From: JAJZQD01 sp021847735
Lineage (GTDB): Bacteria > Bacillota > Thermincolia > Thermincolales > UBA2595
Length of the DNA: 9,028 nucleotides
Direction: 5' to 3'
Assembly (NCBI GenBank): GCA_027324025.1
Contig: DAHVYW010000033.1
Span: forward strand, 1-9,028
The notes beneath the pieces were generated by a model. The model ran no database searches. It saw only the letters and a program-made list of their open reading frames with translations, and had not been told where the DNA came from. The position numbers and the translations under genes were made by a program. Position 1 is the stretch's first letter. Every line of letters starts with the position of its first letter. This document shows, in pieces, positions 1 to 5,259 of the stretch.

Positions 1-444
1 CGGGTGAAGGATAGGACCGGTTTGGGAGAGGAAGTTGTACGAAAAGAACAGAACGAGCCCGGTGAAAACACGTGCGATTCAGTAGATGCGGAAACCGTTA
101 AAAAATGCTGGCAGGAAATTCTGGACAGGATTAAGAAAGTCCGGATGTCAGCAAGGGCCTTTCTTATTGAAGGCCACCCGGTAGAAGTAAAAAACGGCAG
201 TCTTATTTTGAGTTTCCCGCCCGAATACGGGTTTCACAAGGAAAAAGTAGAACAGCAGGAAAACAAAAACGCCATAGAACAGGTTGTTAAAGAGGTAACG
301 GGTGCCAAGCTAAAGCTTAAATGCAAATTTACCAATGAATTATCCAAAGATACGGCAGCTGCCAATCCAAGCAAAGGCGGAGACTCTCTCGTTGAAAAAG
401 CTATCAGCCTGTTTGGAGGAGAAGTAATTGAAATGAAGGATTAG
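1..444 (+). CDS. dnaX: DNA polymerase III subunits gamma/tau, C-terminal part (5' end outside window)
   Basis: This is the last ~147 codons of an open frame that is already open at base 1, so the true start lies upstream; the GTG at 4 is internal. The fragment contains the C-terminal tau-type domain seen in Firmicute DnaX: a segment with WQEILDRIKK, a short A-F-L-I-E-G-H-P-V strand, then SLILSFPPEYGFHKEKV and a helix NKNAIEQVVKEV. DnaX is the clamp-loader ATPase of the replicative polymerase, and in tau this end contacts the polymerase and helicase. The ATPase core is not in the window. Identity rests on this domain pattern plus the next genes, ybaB and recR, which follow dnaX in most Firmicutes. 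The tail after the domain (about residues 115-146) is low-complexity and not recognisable. The gene ends with TAG, 93 bp before ybaB. Confidence 0.85.
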   Translation, partial: RVKDRTGLGEEVVRKEQNEPGENTCDSVDAETVKKCWQEILDRIKKVRMSARAFLIEGHPVEVKNGSLILSFPPEYGFHKEKVEQQENKNAIEQVVKEVTGAKLKLKCKFTNELSKDTAAANPSKGGDSLVEKAISLFGGEVIEMKD

Positions 445-455
445 TTAAATCGGAA

Positions 456-477
456 GGTTCGCGCCTGGCGCGCAACC
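456..477 (+). other. Hairpin between dnaX and ybaB
   Basis: GGTT-CGCGC-CTG-GCGCG-c-AACC forms a 9-bp stem with a 3-nt loop and one bulged C. No run of T follows, so this is not a standard intrinsic terminator. It could slow readthrough, protect an mRNA end or mark an RNA-processing site. Only the structure is seen; the function is not known. Confidence 0.5.
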
Positions 478-537
478 AACCATTAGATGCTCTCGTCGGA
501 GGGCAAGTGGCTGAAATAGAAGGAGGAGATTGCAATT

Positions 538-861
538 ATGATGGGTAATATGGGCAATATGGGAAAAATGATGAAACAGGTTCAGAAAATGCAGGCTGAC
601 ATGGCCAAACTTCAGGAGGAATTGGGTAACAGGACTGTTGAGGCCAGCTCCGGAGGGGGTATGGTTAAGGCTGTTGTCAACGGAAAGCAGGAAATACTGT
701 CAATTCAGATAAACCCCGAGGCGGTTGACCCCGAGGATGTGGAAATGCTGCAGGATATGATATTGGCAGCTGTTAATGAAGCCCTGCGCCAGTCCCAGGA
801 AATGGTGTCAGCGGAAATGGGCAAAATAACCGGTGGAGTGAACATTCCGGGATTATTTTAG
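538..861 (+). CDS. ybaB: YbaB/EbfC family nucleoid-associated protein
   Basis: The 107-aa product matches the YbaB/EbfC family in length and layout. It has a Met/Gly-rich start, an amphipathic helix (MMKQVQKMQADMAKLQEEL, about residues 11-29), then a beta-rich core with GGGMVKAVVNGKQEIL (about 40-55) and INPEAVDPEDVEMLQDMI, and a C-terminal helix ending in GGVNIPGLF. Family members form dimers that bind DNA and are encoded next to dnaX and recR across bacteria; the exact cellular role is unsettled. Two ATG codons lie in tandem at 538 and 541; the first is chosen because AGGAGG at 521-526 is 11 nt upstream, whereas the second would be 14 nt away. The stop is 14 bp before the recR start, so the two are cotranscribed. 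Confidence 0.95.
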   Translation: MMGNMGNMGKMMKQVQKMQADMAKLQEELGNRTVEASSGGGMVKAVVNGKQEILSIQINPEAVDPEDVEMLQDMILAAVNEALRQSQEMVSAEMGKITGGVNIPGLF

Positions 862-875
862 GCAGGTGAAATTAT

Positions 876-1475
876 TTGCTCTATTATGCGGAGCCGGTTG
901 CCAGGTTGATAGAAGAATTTGGTAAACTGCCGGGTATCGGGCCAAAAACGGCGCAGAGGCTGGCGTTTCACTTGCTAAACAGAGACCCCGGTGAATCCCG
1001 AGAACTTGCCAGGGCCATTGTGGATGCCAGGGAAAAAATCAGGTATTGTTCTGTTTGCAGTAACCTGACAGTTAATGACCCTTGTAACACTTGCCGGGAT
1101 GAATCCAGGAACAGGTCTGTTATCTGTGTTGTGGAAGAACCCCGGGACGTTGTAGCCGTTGAAAGGACCAGAGAATTCAAGGGGCTCTATCACGTCCTCC
1201 AGGGAACGATTTCCCCAATGGAGGGGGTTGGCCCCGACGAGCTGAAAATTAAAGAACTCCTGGCCAGATTGCAGGATAGTGCGGTCCGGGAAATTATAGT
1301 GGCTACCAATCCCAATATTGAAGGTGAGGCAACGGCCATGTACCTGGCCAGGTTAATTAAGCCTTTGGGGATTAAAGTCACCCGAATTGCTCACGGCCTT
1401 CCTGTGGGCGGGGATTTGGAATATGCTGATGAAGTCACTTTGTCCAAAGCCTTTGAAGGCCGGCGGGAGTTGTAA
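876..1475 (+). CDS. recR: Recombination mediator protein RecR (TTG start)
   Basis: RecR works with RecO (and RecF) to load RecA on single-stranded DNA during gap repair. The 199-aa product shows all expected parts in order: a helix-hairpin-helix segment (KLPGIGPKTAQRLAFHLL, about 17-34), a four-cysteine zinc finger (C58, C61, C70, C73), a Toprim domain (about 80-175) containing VICVVEEPRDV and IIVATNPNIEGEATA, and the C-terminal HGLPVGGDLEYADEVTL segment. Full length is normal for the family. The start is TTG at 876: it has an AGGTG Shine-Dalgarno at 864-868, matches the usual N-terminus of RecR (Y-x-E-P-x-x-x-L-I), and no ATG or GTG lies in frame nearby. It follows ybaB closely, and a separate promoter for the next unit begins right after its stop. 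Confidence 0.97.
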   Translation: MLYYAEPVARLIEEFGKLPGIGPKTAQRLAFHLLNRDPGESRELARAIVDAREKIRYCSVCSNLTVNDPCNTCRDESRNRSVICVVEEPRDVVAVERTREFKGLYHVLQGTISPMEGVGPDELKIKELLARLQDSAVREIIVATNPNIEGEATAMYLARLIKPLGIKVTRIAHGLPVGGDLEYADEVTLSKAFEGRREL

Positions 1476-1484
1476 AACTTTTTA

Positions 1485-1513
1485 TTTACTTATTAACAGG
1501 TTTGTGCTACAAT
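1485..1513 (+). promoter_or_regulatory. Sigma-A-type promoter for the T-box/aroF-pheA transcript
   Basis: TTTACT (1485-1490), a 17-bp spacer, then TACAAT (1508-1513) preceded by TG-C, an extended -10. Transcription should start near 1520, just ahead of the first T-box. It begins only 10 bp after the recR stop, separating amino-acid-responsive expression from the upstream repair genes. The -35 matches consensus at 4 of 6 positions. Confidence 0.75.
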
Positions 1514-1529
1514 AATCAGCAAATAGATT

Positions 1530-1803
1530 TTAAAAGGCGTTGAAGGAGACAAGTAAGCCGGAACTGTTCTTGACAGGGAAGCGGGGTCACCGACTGAGAG
1601 CCCCCAAAGTATAGTTGGCTGAAATTCACTCCGGAGCTGCCGGTTGAAAGGTGAAACACCGAGTAGACAGGGCCGGAACTCCACCGTTACAGGGTAGAGG
1701 GTATAGAATTTGTACCTGCACAGAAGAGGGTTACAGTTGTAACCAATTAGGGTGGTATCGCGGAAGCTGAGGCTTTCGTCCCGTTAGGGACGAAAGCCTT
1801 TTA
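1530..1803 (+). ncRNA. T-box riboswitch 1 (apparent CUC/Leu specifier)
   Basis: A full T-box leader. Stem I starts near 1537 with a kink-turn strand TTGAAGG and the loop motif AGTA (1552-1555). The distal AG-bulge motif GAGAG-CC is at about 1596-1602, and the 3' side of stem I has CCGG-AA-CTC-C-ACCGTTA. The conserved T-box AGGGTGGTATCGCGG is at 1749-1763. Aligning the ACCGTTA element with the second leader places the specifier at 1679-1681 as CTC (Leu). The alternative reading one base later is TCC (Ser). The UGGU in the antiterminator bulge pairs with a tRNA ending A-CCA; bacterial tRNA-Leu and tRNA-Phe have A73 while tRNA-Ser usually has G73, which favours Leu over Ser. Uncharged tRNA binding would favour antitermination. 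The T-box class is certain; the specifier is inferred. Confidence 0.95.
1770..1802 (+). terminator. Intrinsic terminator of T-box 1
   Basis: A 12-bp perfect stem GGCTTTCGTCCC (1771-1782) / GGGACGAAAGCC (1787-1798), extended by one A-T pair, with a GTTA loop and a TTTT run (1799-1802). It overlaps sequence used by the antiterminator just after the T-box motif, as expected for the switch. Confidence 0.95.
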
Positions 1804-1831
1804 TTATGCCTCAACGAAAATGAATATGGCT

Positions 1832-2137
1832 AAAAAGCAATGAAGGAGTCCGTAGATTGTCAAAGAGTTCTTCCAGGGAGATGGGGTCACTGACTGGGAG
1901 TCCCGTCAGAACATGGCAGTTGAAATTTCTCTCCTGAGCAGTAGGCTGAAGGTTTTACTGGTAGGCCGCACCGGAGCTTCTACCGTTAAAAGGAAGGGAG
2001 TATCAGTTATTCGACTTGTACTCTAATGAGGTGAATTACCAAAGTGGTTGCCGGACAGCAGCTGCTTGGCAATTAACGTGGGTGGTACCGCGGAAGTTAA
2101 AGCTTTCGTCCCTGTGGGACAAAGGCTTTTTTTTTTA
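1832..2137 (+). ncRNA. T-box riboswitch 2 (apparent UUC/Phe specifier)
   Basis: A second complete T-box leader begins ~30 bp after the first terminator. It has the kink-turn strand ATGAAGG (1840-1846), a GTAG specifier-loop strand (about 1852-1855), distal GGGAG-TCCC elements, the 3' stem-I element CCGGAGC-TTC-T-ACCGTTA with specifier TTC at 1978-1980, and the T-box TGGGTGGTACCGCGG at 2079-2093. Phe is the logical ligand because the genes controlled are aroF and pheA. As in T-box 1, the bulge reads UGGU, matching the A73 of tRNA-Phe. A reading one base later would give TCT (Ser), disfavoured by tRNA-Ser's usual G73. No promoter is seen between the two T-boxes, so this element should be transcribed only by readthrough of the first terminator. 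Confidence 0.95.
2099..2136 (+). terminator. Intrinsic terminator of T-box 2
   Basis: The stem AGCTTTCGTCCC (2101-2112) / GGGACAAAGGCT (2116-2127) has one C-A mismatch and one G-T pair, with a TGT loop and a run of ten T (2127-2136). The 5' arm shares GCTTTCGTCCC with the terminator of T-box 1. It ends 35 bp before aroF. Confidence 0.93.
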
Positions 2138-2171
2138 ACTTTTCTTGAAATAAAAATAAGGAGGAAAAATA

Positions 2172-3206
2172 ATGGTTGTGGTGATGGATTTAAGGGCTAC
2201 CGAAAAACACATTAAGGATGTCAAAAAACGCTTGGAACAGTTGGGTTTTAAGACCCATTTAATAAAAGGAGTGGAACGGATAGTGCTTGGAGCTATCGGT
2301 GACCGTAAAGAGATTATTTCTTCCGGTATTGAGATGATGCCTGGTGTAGAAAAAATAGTGCCCATCATGAAACCGTTTAAACTGGTGAGCCGGGAAGCTA
2401 AATCTGAAAATACTGTCGTCCAGGTAAAGGATTTATCCATAGGTGGAAATGATATTACTGTAATTGCCGGTCCCTGTGCTGTAGAAAGCCGGGAACAGTT
2501 ATTGGAAACGGCCCGCCTTGTTAAGGCGGCAGGGGCAAAAGCAATAAGAGGGGGAACATACAAACCGCGGACTTCACCGTATAGCTTTCAGGGCTTGGAA
2601 GAAGAGGGTCTTGAGCTGCTGGCGGAGGCCGGTAAAGAAACCAGACTGGCTACAATTACCGAGGTTGTCGATGAGAAAAGCCTGGCTTCAGCCGTGGAAT
2701 ATGTGGATATCATCCAAATCGGGGCCAGGAACATGCAGAATTTTCACCTGTTAAGGGCCGCAGGCCGGATAAATAAACCGGTAGTTTTAAAACGGGGCCT
2801 TTCAGCCACGTTGGAAGAATGGTTAATGGCAGCCGAATATATTATGTCAGAAGGGAATTACAATGTAATCCTGTGTGAAAGGGGTATTCGGACCTTTGAG
2901 ACATACACCAGAAACACTCTCGACCTAAGTGCTGTACCCCTGATTAAGCGACTCAGTCACTTGCCTGTAATTGTTGACCCAAGCCATGCCACGGGGGAAT
3001 GGCGTTTGGTTGCACCGCTGTCCAAAGGAGCTGTAGCTGTCGGCGCTGACGGGTTGCTGATAGAAGTGCACCCGGACCCCTGTAAGGCCTTATGTGACGG
3101 GCCTCAGTCCCTGACTCCGGAAAACTTTTCTCAGTTGATGAAGGAACTGGCTTTGGTAGCAAGCTCCGTCGGACGCACACTTAATTTAGGAGGTCAAAAC
3201 CTATGA
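2172..3206 (+). CDS. aroF: 3-deoxy-7-phosphoheptulonate (DAHP) synthase, type I-beta with N-terminal regulatory domain
   Basis: Condenses phosphoenolpyruvate and erythrose 4-phosphate to DAHP, the first step of the shikimate pathway, in the cytoplasm. Residues 1-70 are a ferredoxin-like (ACT-like) regulatory domain of the type found in Thermotoga DAHP synthase, which mediates aromatic feedback inhibition; the TIM-barrel catalytic domain follows from about 85 to 335. The four metal ligands are visible: C102 (in GPCAVES), H272 (in DPSHATG), E298 (in IEVHPDP) and D309 (in CDGPQS). Other family motifs are RGGTYKPRTSPYSFQG (126-141), IGARNMQN (183-190) and LKRG (206-209). The 344-aa length is normal. 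The ATG at 2172 has AAGGAGG at 2158-2164, 7 nt upstream. Its stop overlaps the pheA start as ATGA, indicating translational coupling. Expression is gated by the two T-boxes just upstream. Confidence 0.97.
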   Translation: MVVVMDLRATEKHIKDVKKRLEQLGFKTHLIKGVERIVLGAIGDRKEIISSGIEMMPGVEKIVPIMKPFKLVSREAKSENTVVQVKDLSIGGNDITVIAGPCAVESREQLLETARLVKAAGAKAIRGGTYKPRTSPYSFQGLEEEGLELLAEAGKETRLATITEVVDEKSLASAVEYVDIIQIGARNMQNFHLLRAAGRINKPVVLKRGLSATLEEWLMAAEYIMSEGNYNVILCERGIRTFETYTRNTLDLSAVPLIKRLSHLPVIVDPSHATGEWRLVAPLSKGAVAVGADGLLIEVHPDPCKALCDGPQSLTPENFSQLMKELALVASSVGRTLNLGGQNL

Positions 3207-4342
3207 TTGAGAAATACGGCTACCTGGGGCCGAAAGGAACATACTCTGAAGAAGCCCTGTTTATTTACCTGGAGTCCGGGAAAACCAATTCCAAAACAGT
3301 GCCTTACCCAAGCATTGAGCAAGTTTTATCAGCCATCGGTAAAGGAGAAATATCCCATGGCATTGTGCCTTTGGAAAACTCTAGTGAAGGTACCGTAAAC
3401 CTAGCCCTTGACTTCATCGCAAATGACCGCCGGCTCAATATTATAGGAGAAGTGATACTGCCAATTAAACATAACTTACTGACAAAACCAGACATGCGGG
3501 AAGAAGAAATAGAGTTGGTTGTATCCCATCCCCAGGCCCTGGCTCAATGCAGAAAGTATTTAAGCCGTCATTTCCCGGGGGTGCCGGTTAGTGAAGTCAA
3601 CAGCACTGCCGAAGCGGCCGAAATAGCGGCGAAAAGGGAAAATAACATCGCGGCGATTGGAAACATAAGGGCCGCCGAAAACTACGGGTTACAAATAATT
3701 AAGTATGATATTCAGGACTGCCAGGAAAACCGGACCAGATTTGTAGTTGTATCCAAAGAGCAGGTTCCGGTAAGTGGGCTGGTCAAGACATCCCTGGTGA
3801 TATCGATTACTGACCGGCCTGGGGGGTTGTACCAGATACTAAAAGAGTTTGCCTTAGCCAATATTAACCTCACCAAAATCGAGTCAAGGCCGGCAAAAAG
3901 GAATTTGGGTGATTACTTGTTCTTCATTGACCTGCTCGGTCACAGTGGTGAACCGGCTGTCAGAAACTGTCTTGCCGCGATAGAAGATATGGCGGCCTCG
4001 TTCCGGGTAATGGGGACTTACCCTGTCTGGAAGGATACCGGGGAAGACCGGACAGAAGGAAATAGTGAAACCTTATCTCTGGAGGAAATCAGGCAGGATA
4101 TCGATATAATTGATTATCAAATTGTCGAGCTGTTAGCCAAAAGAACTCAACTTGTTTCTATGATCGGCACCTTGAAAGAACGGAGGAGTTCAATCAGGGA
4201 CAGGGAACGGGAAGGCGAAGTATTAAAGCGTGCCAGAGAAAACGCTGGCCGGAAAGGCGTTGACCCTGAGCTGATAGAAAAAATATACAAGATGCTCTTC
4301 GACCATTTTGTTGAATTACAGGAAAGACAGCAAACGGTTTGA
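3203..4342 (+). CDS. pheA: Bifunctional prephenate dehydratase / chorismate mutase (PDT-ACT-CM order)
   Basis: Converts chorismate to prephenate and prephenate to phenylpyruvate, the precursor of phenylalanine. Residues 1-185 are the prephenate dehydratase domain, with GYLGPKGTYSEEA near the start, PLENSSEGTV (56-65) and the catalytic TRF (178-180). An ACT domain follows (about 195-270) with GGLY (207-210) and IESRP (226-230), the usual phenylalanine feedback site. Residues 290-375 form an AroQ-type chorismate mutase: EEIRQDIDIIDYQIVELLAKR, then K325, then DREREGEVL; likely active-site residues are R297, R314 and K325. In E. coli PheA the mutase is N-terminal, so here the order is swapped. 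The 379-aa length fits a three-domain protein. The start ATG at 3203 overlaps the aroF stop, with AGGAGG at 3188-3193 inside aroF. It is the last gene of the T-box operon. Confidence 0.96.
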   Translation: MIEKYGYLGPKGTYSEEALFIYLESGKTNSKTVPYPSIEQVLSAIGKGEISHGIVPLENSSEGTVNLALDFIANDRRLNIIGEVILPIKHNLLTKPDMREEEIELVVSHPQALAQCRKYLSRHFPGVPVSEVNSTAEAAEIAAKRENNIAAIGNIRAAENYGLQIIKYDIQDCQENRTRFVVVSKEQVPVSGLVKTSLVISITDRPGGLYQILKEFALANINLTKIESRPAKRNLGDYLFFIDLLGHSGEPAVRNCLAAIEDMAASFRVMGTYPVWKDTGEDRTEGNSETLSLEEIRQDIDIIDYQIVELLAKRTQLVSMIGTLKERRSSIRDREREGEVLKRARENAGRKGVDPELIEKIYKMLFDHFVELQERQQTV

Positions 4343-4359
4343 TAAATAAGAAAAAACAT

Positions 4360-4388
4360 GAATAACTTGTACCCCCCTTCAATATATT
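4360..4388 (+). promoter_or_regulatory. Possible sigma-E-type promoter for yaaL-bofA
   Basis: GAATAAC (4360-4366) and AATATATT (4381-4388), 14 bp apart, resemble the Bacillus sigma-E consensus (about KMATATT and CATACAMT), with 5 of 7 and 5 of 8 positions matching. The call leans on the knowledge that bofA is a mother-cell sigma-E gene in Bacillus. No good sigma-A promoter is seen here. The resemblance is weak and AT-rich sequence can produce it by chance. Confidence 0.35.
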
Positions 4389-4413
4389 GTAGTAAACCGG
4401 AAGGGGGTATTTT
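4370..4413 (+). other. Hairpin covering the yaaL Shine-Dalgarno, possible weak terminator of aroF-pheA
   Basis: TACCCCC-c-TTC (4370-4380) pairs with GAAGGGGGTA (4400-4409): 10 bp with one bulged C and a 19-nt loop. It is followed by only a few T (4410-4413), so termination would be inefficient. The 3' arm contains AAGGGGG, the likely ribosome binding site of yaaL, so a transcript coming through from pheA would have that site paired. Confidence 0.6.
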
Positions 4414-4415
4414 AT

Positions 4416-4742
4416 ATGAAAGAAAAACTAATTAAATTGAAAAGCCTTTTGGCAGGATTTTTTAACACCTTCATAGGGTATTTTAACTTCGGACAGGCAG
4501 TGGACGTGGCAGTCAATGAAGAAAAAGAACTACTGGAACAGGTGAAACTTGCTCACAGAGACTGGGAGATAGCGTTGAACAATTTCAATTATTGTTTAGA
4601 TAATGACTTCATTGATTATTCCATTTATAATATTGAAGCCGCGGAAAAAAAGTATGTCTATTTAGTCAAGAGAGCGCGAAAAGAAAATATTAAGGTGAAC
4701 GACGGCATGAGCCAGAAAATAAGTATATATCAGGAGCCTTAA
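4416..4742 (+). CDS. yaaL: YaaL-like DUF2508 family protein
   Basis: A 108-aa soluble protein of unknown function, recognisable as the DUF2508/YaaL family by its mid-region: NEEKELLEQVKLAHRDWEIALNNFNYCLDNDFIDYSIYNIEAAEKKYVYLVKRARKE (split at about residues 36-92), rich in helix-forming and aromatic residues. The N-terminus carries a basic, hydrophobic segment (residues 1-25) that does not look like a true signal peptide. Its position directly before bofA is the same as yaaL-bofA in Bacillus subtilis, which is the strongest support for the name. The start ATG at 4416 has AAGGGGG 8 nt upstream, a G-rich variant also used by korB, and that site lies in a hairpin. A sporulation-linked role is only suggested by its neighbour. 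It is followed after 27 bp by bofA. Confidence 0.85.
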   Translation: MKEKLIKLKSLLAGFFNTFIGYFNFGQAVDVAVNEEKELLEQVKLAHRDWEIALNNFNYCLDNDFIDYSIYNIEAAEKKYVYLVKRARKENIKVNDGMSQKISIYQEP

Positions 4743-4769
4743 TCAGATTATAAATGTGGAGGTGAAACA

Positions 4770-5036
4770 ATGGACTTAAATATTATCATCGCCTTTGTCC
4801 TGGGATTGTTGCTTATATATTTAATAGGAAGAGTAATGTTAATTCCACTTAAATTAGTTTTTAAGTTATTAATTAATGCCGTTGTAGGCGGGGTTGTACT
4901 GTGGATTATCAATTATTTCGGAGCATATATTAACATACACATCCCCCTCAACCCTGTAACAGCCCTCACTGTGGGGTTTTTAGGCATCCCGGGAGTAGTG
5001 CTGCTTTTCGTCATCCAGCAAATAATACTAAGATAA
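4770..5036 (+). CDS. bofA: Pro-sigma-K processing inhibitor BofA family protein
   Basis: In Bacillus, BofA sits in the outer forespore membrane, holding the SpoIVFB protease inactive until the SpoIVB signal arrives, so that pro-sigma-K is processed at the right time. This 88-aa product is strongly hydrophobic, with membrane segments at about 3-25 and 28-50 and a hydrophobic C-terminal stretch. The C-terminal part carries the family hallmark: IHIPLNPVTAL (56-66) followed by GFLGIPGVVLL (69-79). GGAGGTG at 4758-4764 is a strong Shine-Dalgarno 5 nt before the ATG. It is the main evidence that the organism is a spore former, though BofA-like genes can persist in lineages that no longer sporulate. 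It is followed by a 223-bp intergenic region with a new promoter. Confidence 0.93.
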   Translation: MDLNIIIAFVLGLLLIYLIGRVMLIPLKLVFKLLINAVVGGVVLWIINYFGAYINIHIPLNPVTALTVGFLGIPGVVLLFVIQQIILR

Positions 5037-5071
5037 TCAGAACATTGCGGAATCGTCGCGAAATCGTCCCT

Positions 5072-5123
5072 TAACTAGTGGAAAATTCCTTGACTACCAT
5101 AAACCCTTTTAGTATACTAGTTA
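5072..5123 (+). repeat. 8-nt inverted repeat flanking the promoter
   Basis: TAACTAGT (5072-5079) and its exact reverse complement ACTAGTTA (5116-5123) lie on either side of the -35/-10 pair; the right copy overlaps the -10 and the start-site region. Such an arrangement could be a split operator. No regulator is recognised. Confidence 0.45.
5090..5118 (+). promoter_or_regulatory. Strong sigma-A-type promoter for the ATPase-kor operon
   Basis: TTGACT (5090-5095), a 17-bp spacer and TATACT (5113-5118), each matching consensus at 5 of 6 positions. Transcription should start near 5125, leaving a ~135-nt untranslated leader. No terminator is seen between here and korD, so all five genes can share this transcript. 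Confidence 0.85.
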
Positions 5124-5124
5124 C

Positions 5125-5259
5125 TATGAAGGCTGAAGAGGCGGGACAACCTTGTTTTTGGGGTTGAACCGACTGCCGATAGAAGCTTTTATTTTTTTAC
5201 TGATAAAAAAGCACTTTTGGTAAATAATAATTAGGCAAACGCTGTTTGGGGGGATCCCC
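5125..5259 (+). promoter_or_regulatory. Structured 5' leader of unknown class
   Basis: The leader holds a GC-rich hairpin: GGC (5140-5142)/GCC (5175-5177), GG/CC and CAACC (5147-5151)/GGTTG (5162-5166). An A/T stem follows, with TTTTTTA (5193-5199) facing TAAAAAA (5204-5210), or alternatively GCTTTT (5185-5190) facing AAAAGC (5207-5212). The two A/T pairings exclude each other. The leader ends in GGGGATCCCC (5250-5259), a palindrome overlapping the G-rich ribosome binding site. It does not match any riboswitch consensus I know (TPP, SAM, glycine, THF, fluoride, ZTP and c-di-GMP were considered). A regulatory role is inferred from leader length and structure alone. Confidence 0.4.

Noticed and set aside
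2135..2563. 142-aa minus-strand reading frame opposite aroF, and similar frames opposite recR, pheA, korA, korB and korC
   Set aside because: These are antisense shadows of well-supported genes, with serine/proline-rich content, no ribosome binding sites and no recognisable domain.
5131..5186. Possible TPP-type riboswitch from the GGTTGAACCGACTG string
   Set aside because: It only faintly resembles the TPP ...GAACCTGAT... element; the CTGAGA and GGGGTGC parts are absent and the downstream genes are not thiamine genes.
5250..5259. GGGGATCCCC (contains a BamHI site) as a cloning junction
   Set aside because: The reading frame, operon structure and codon style continue smoothly across it, and one restriction site is expected by chance.
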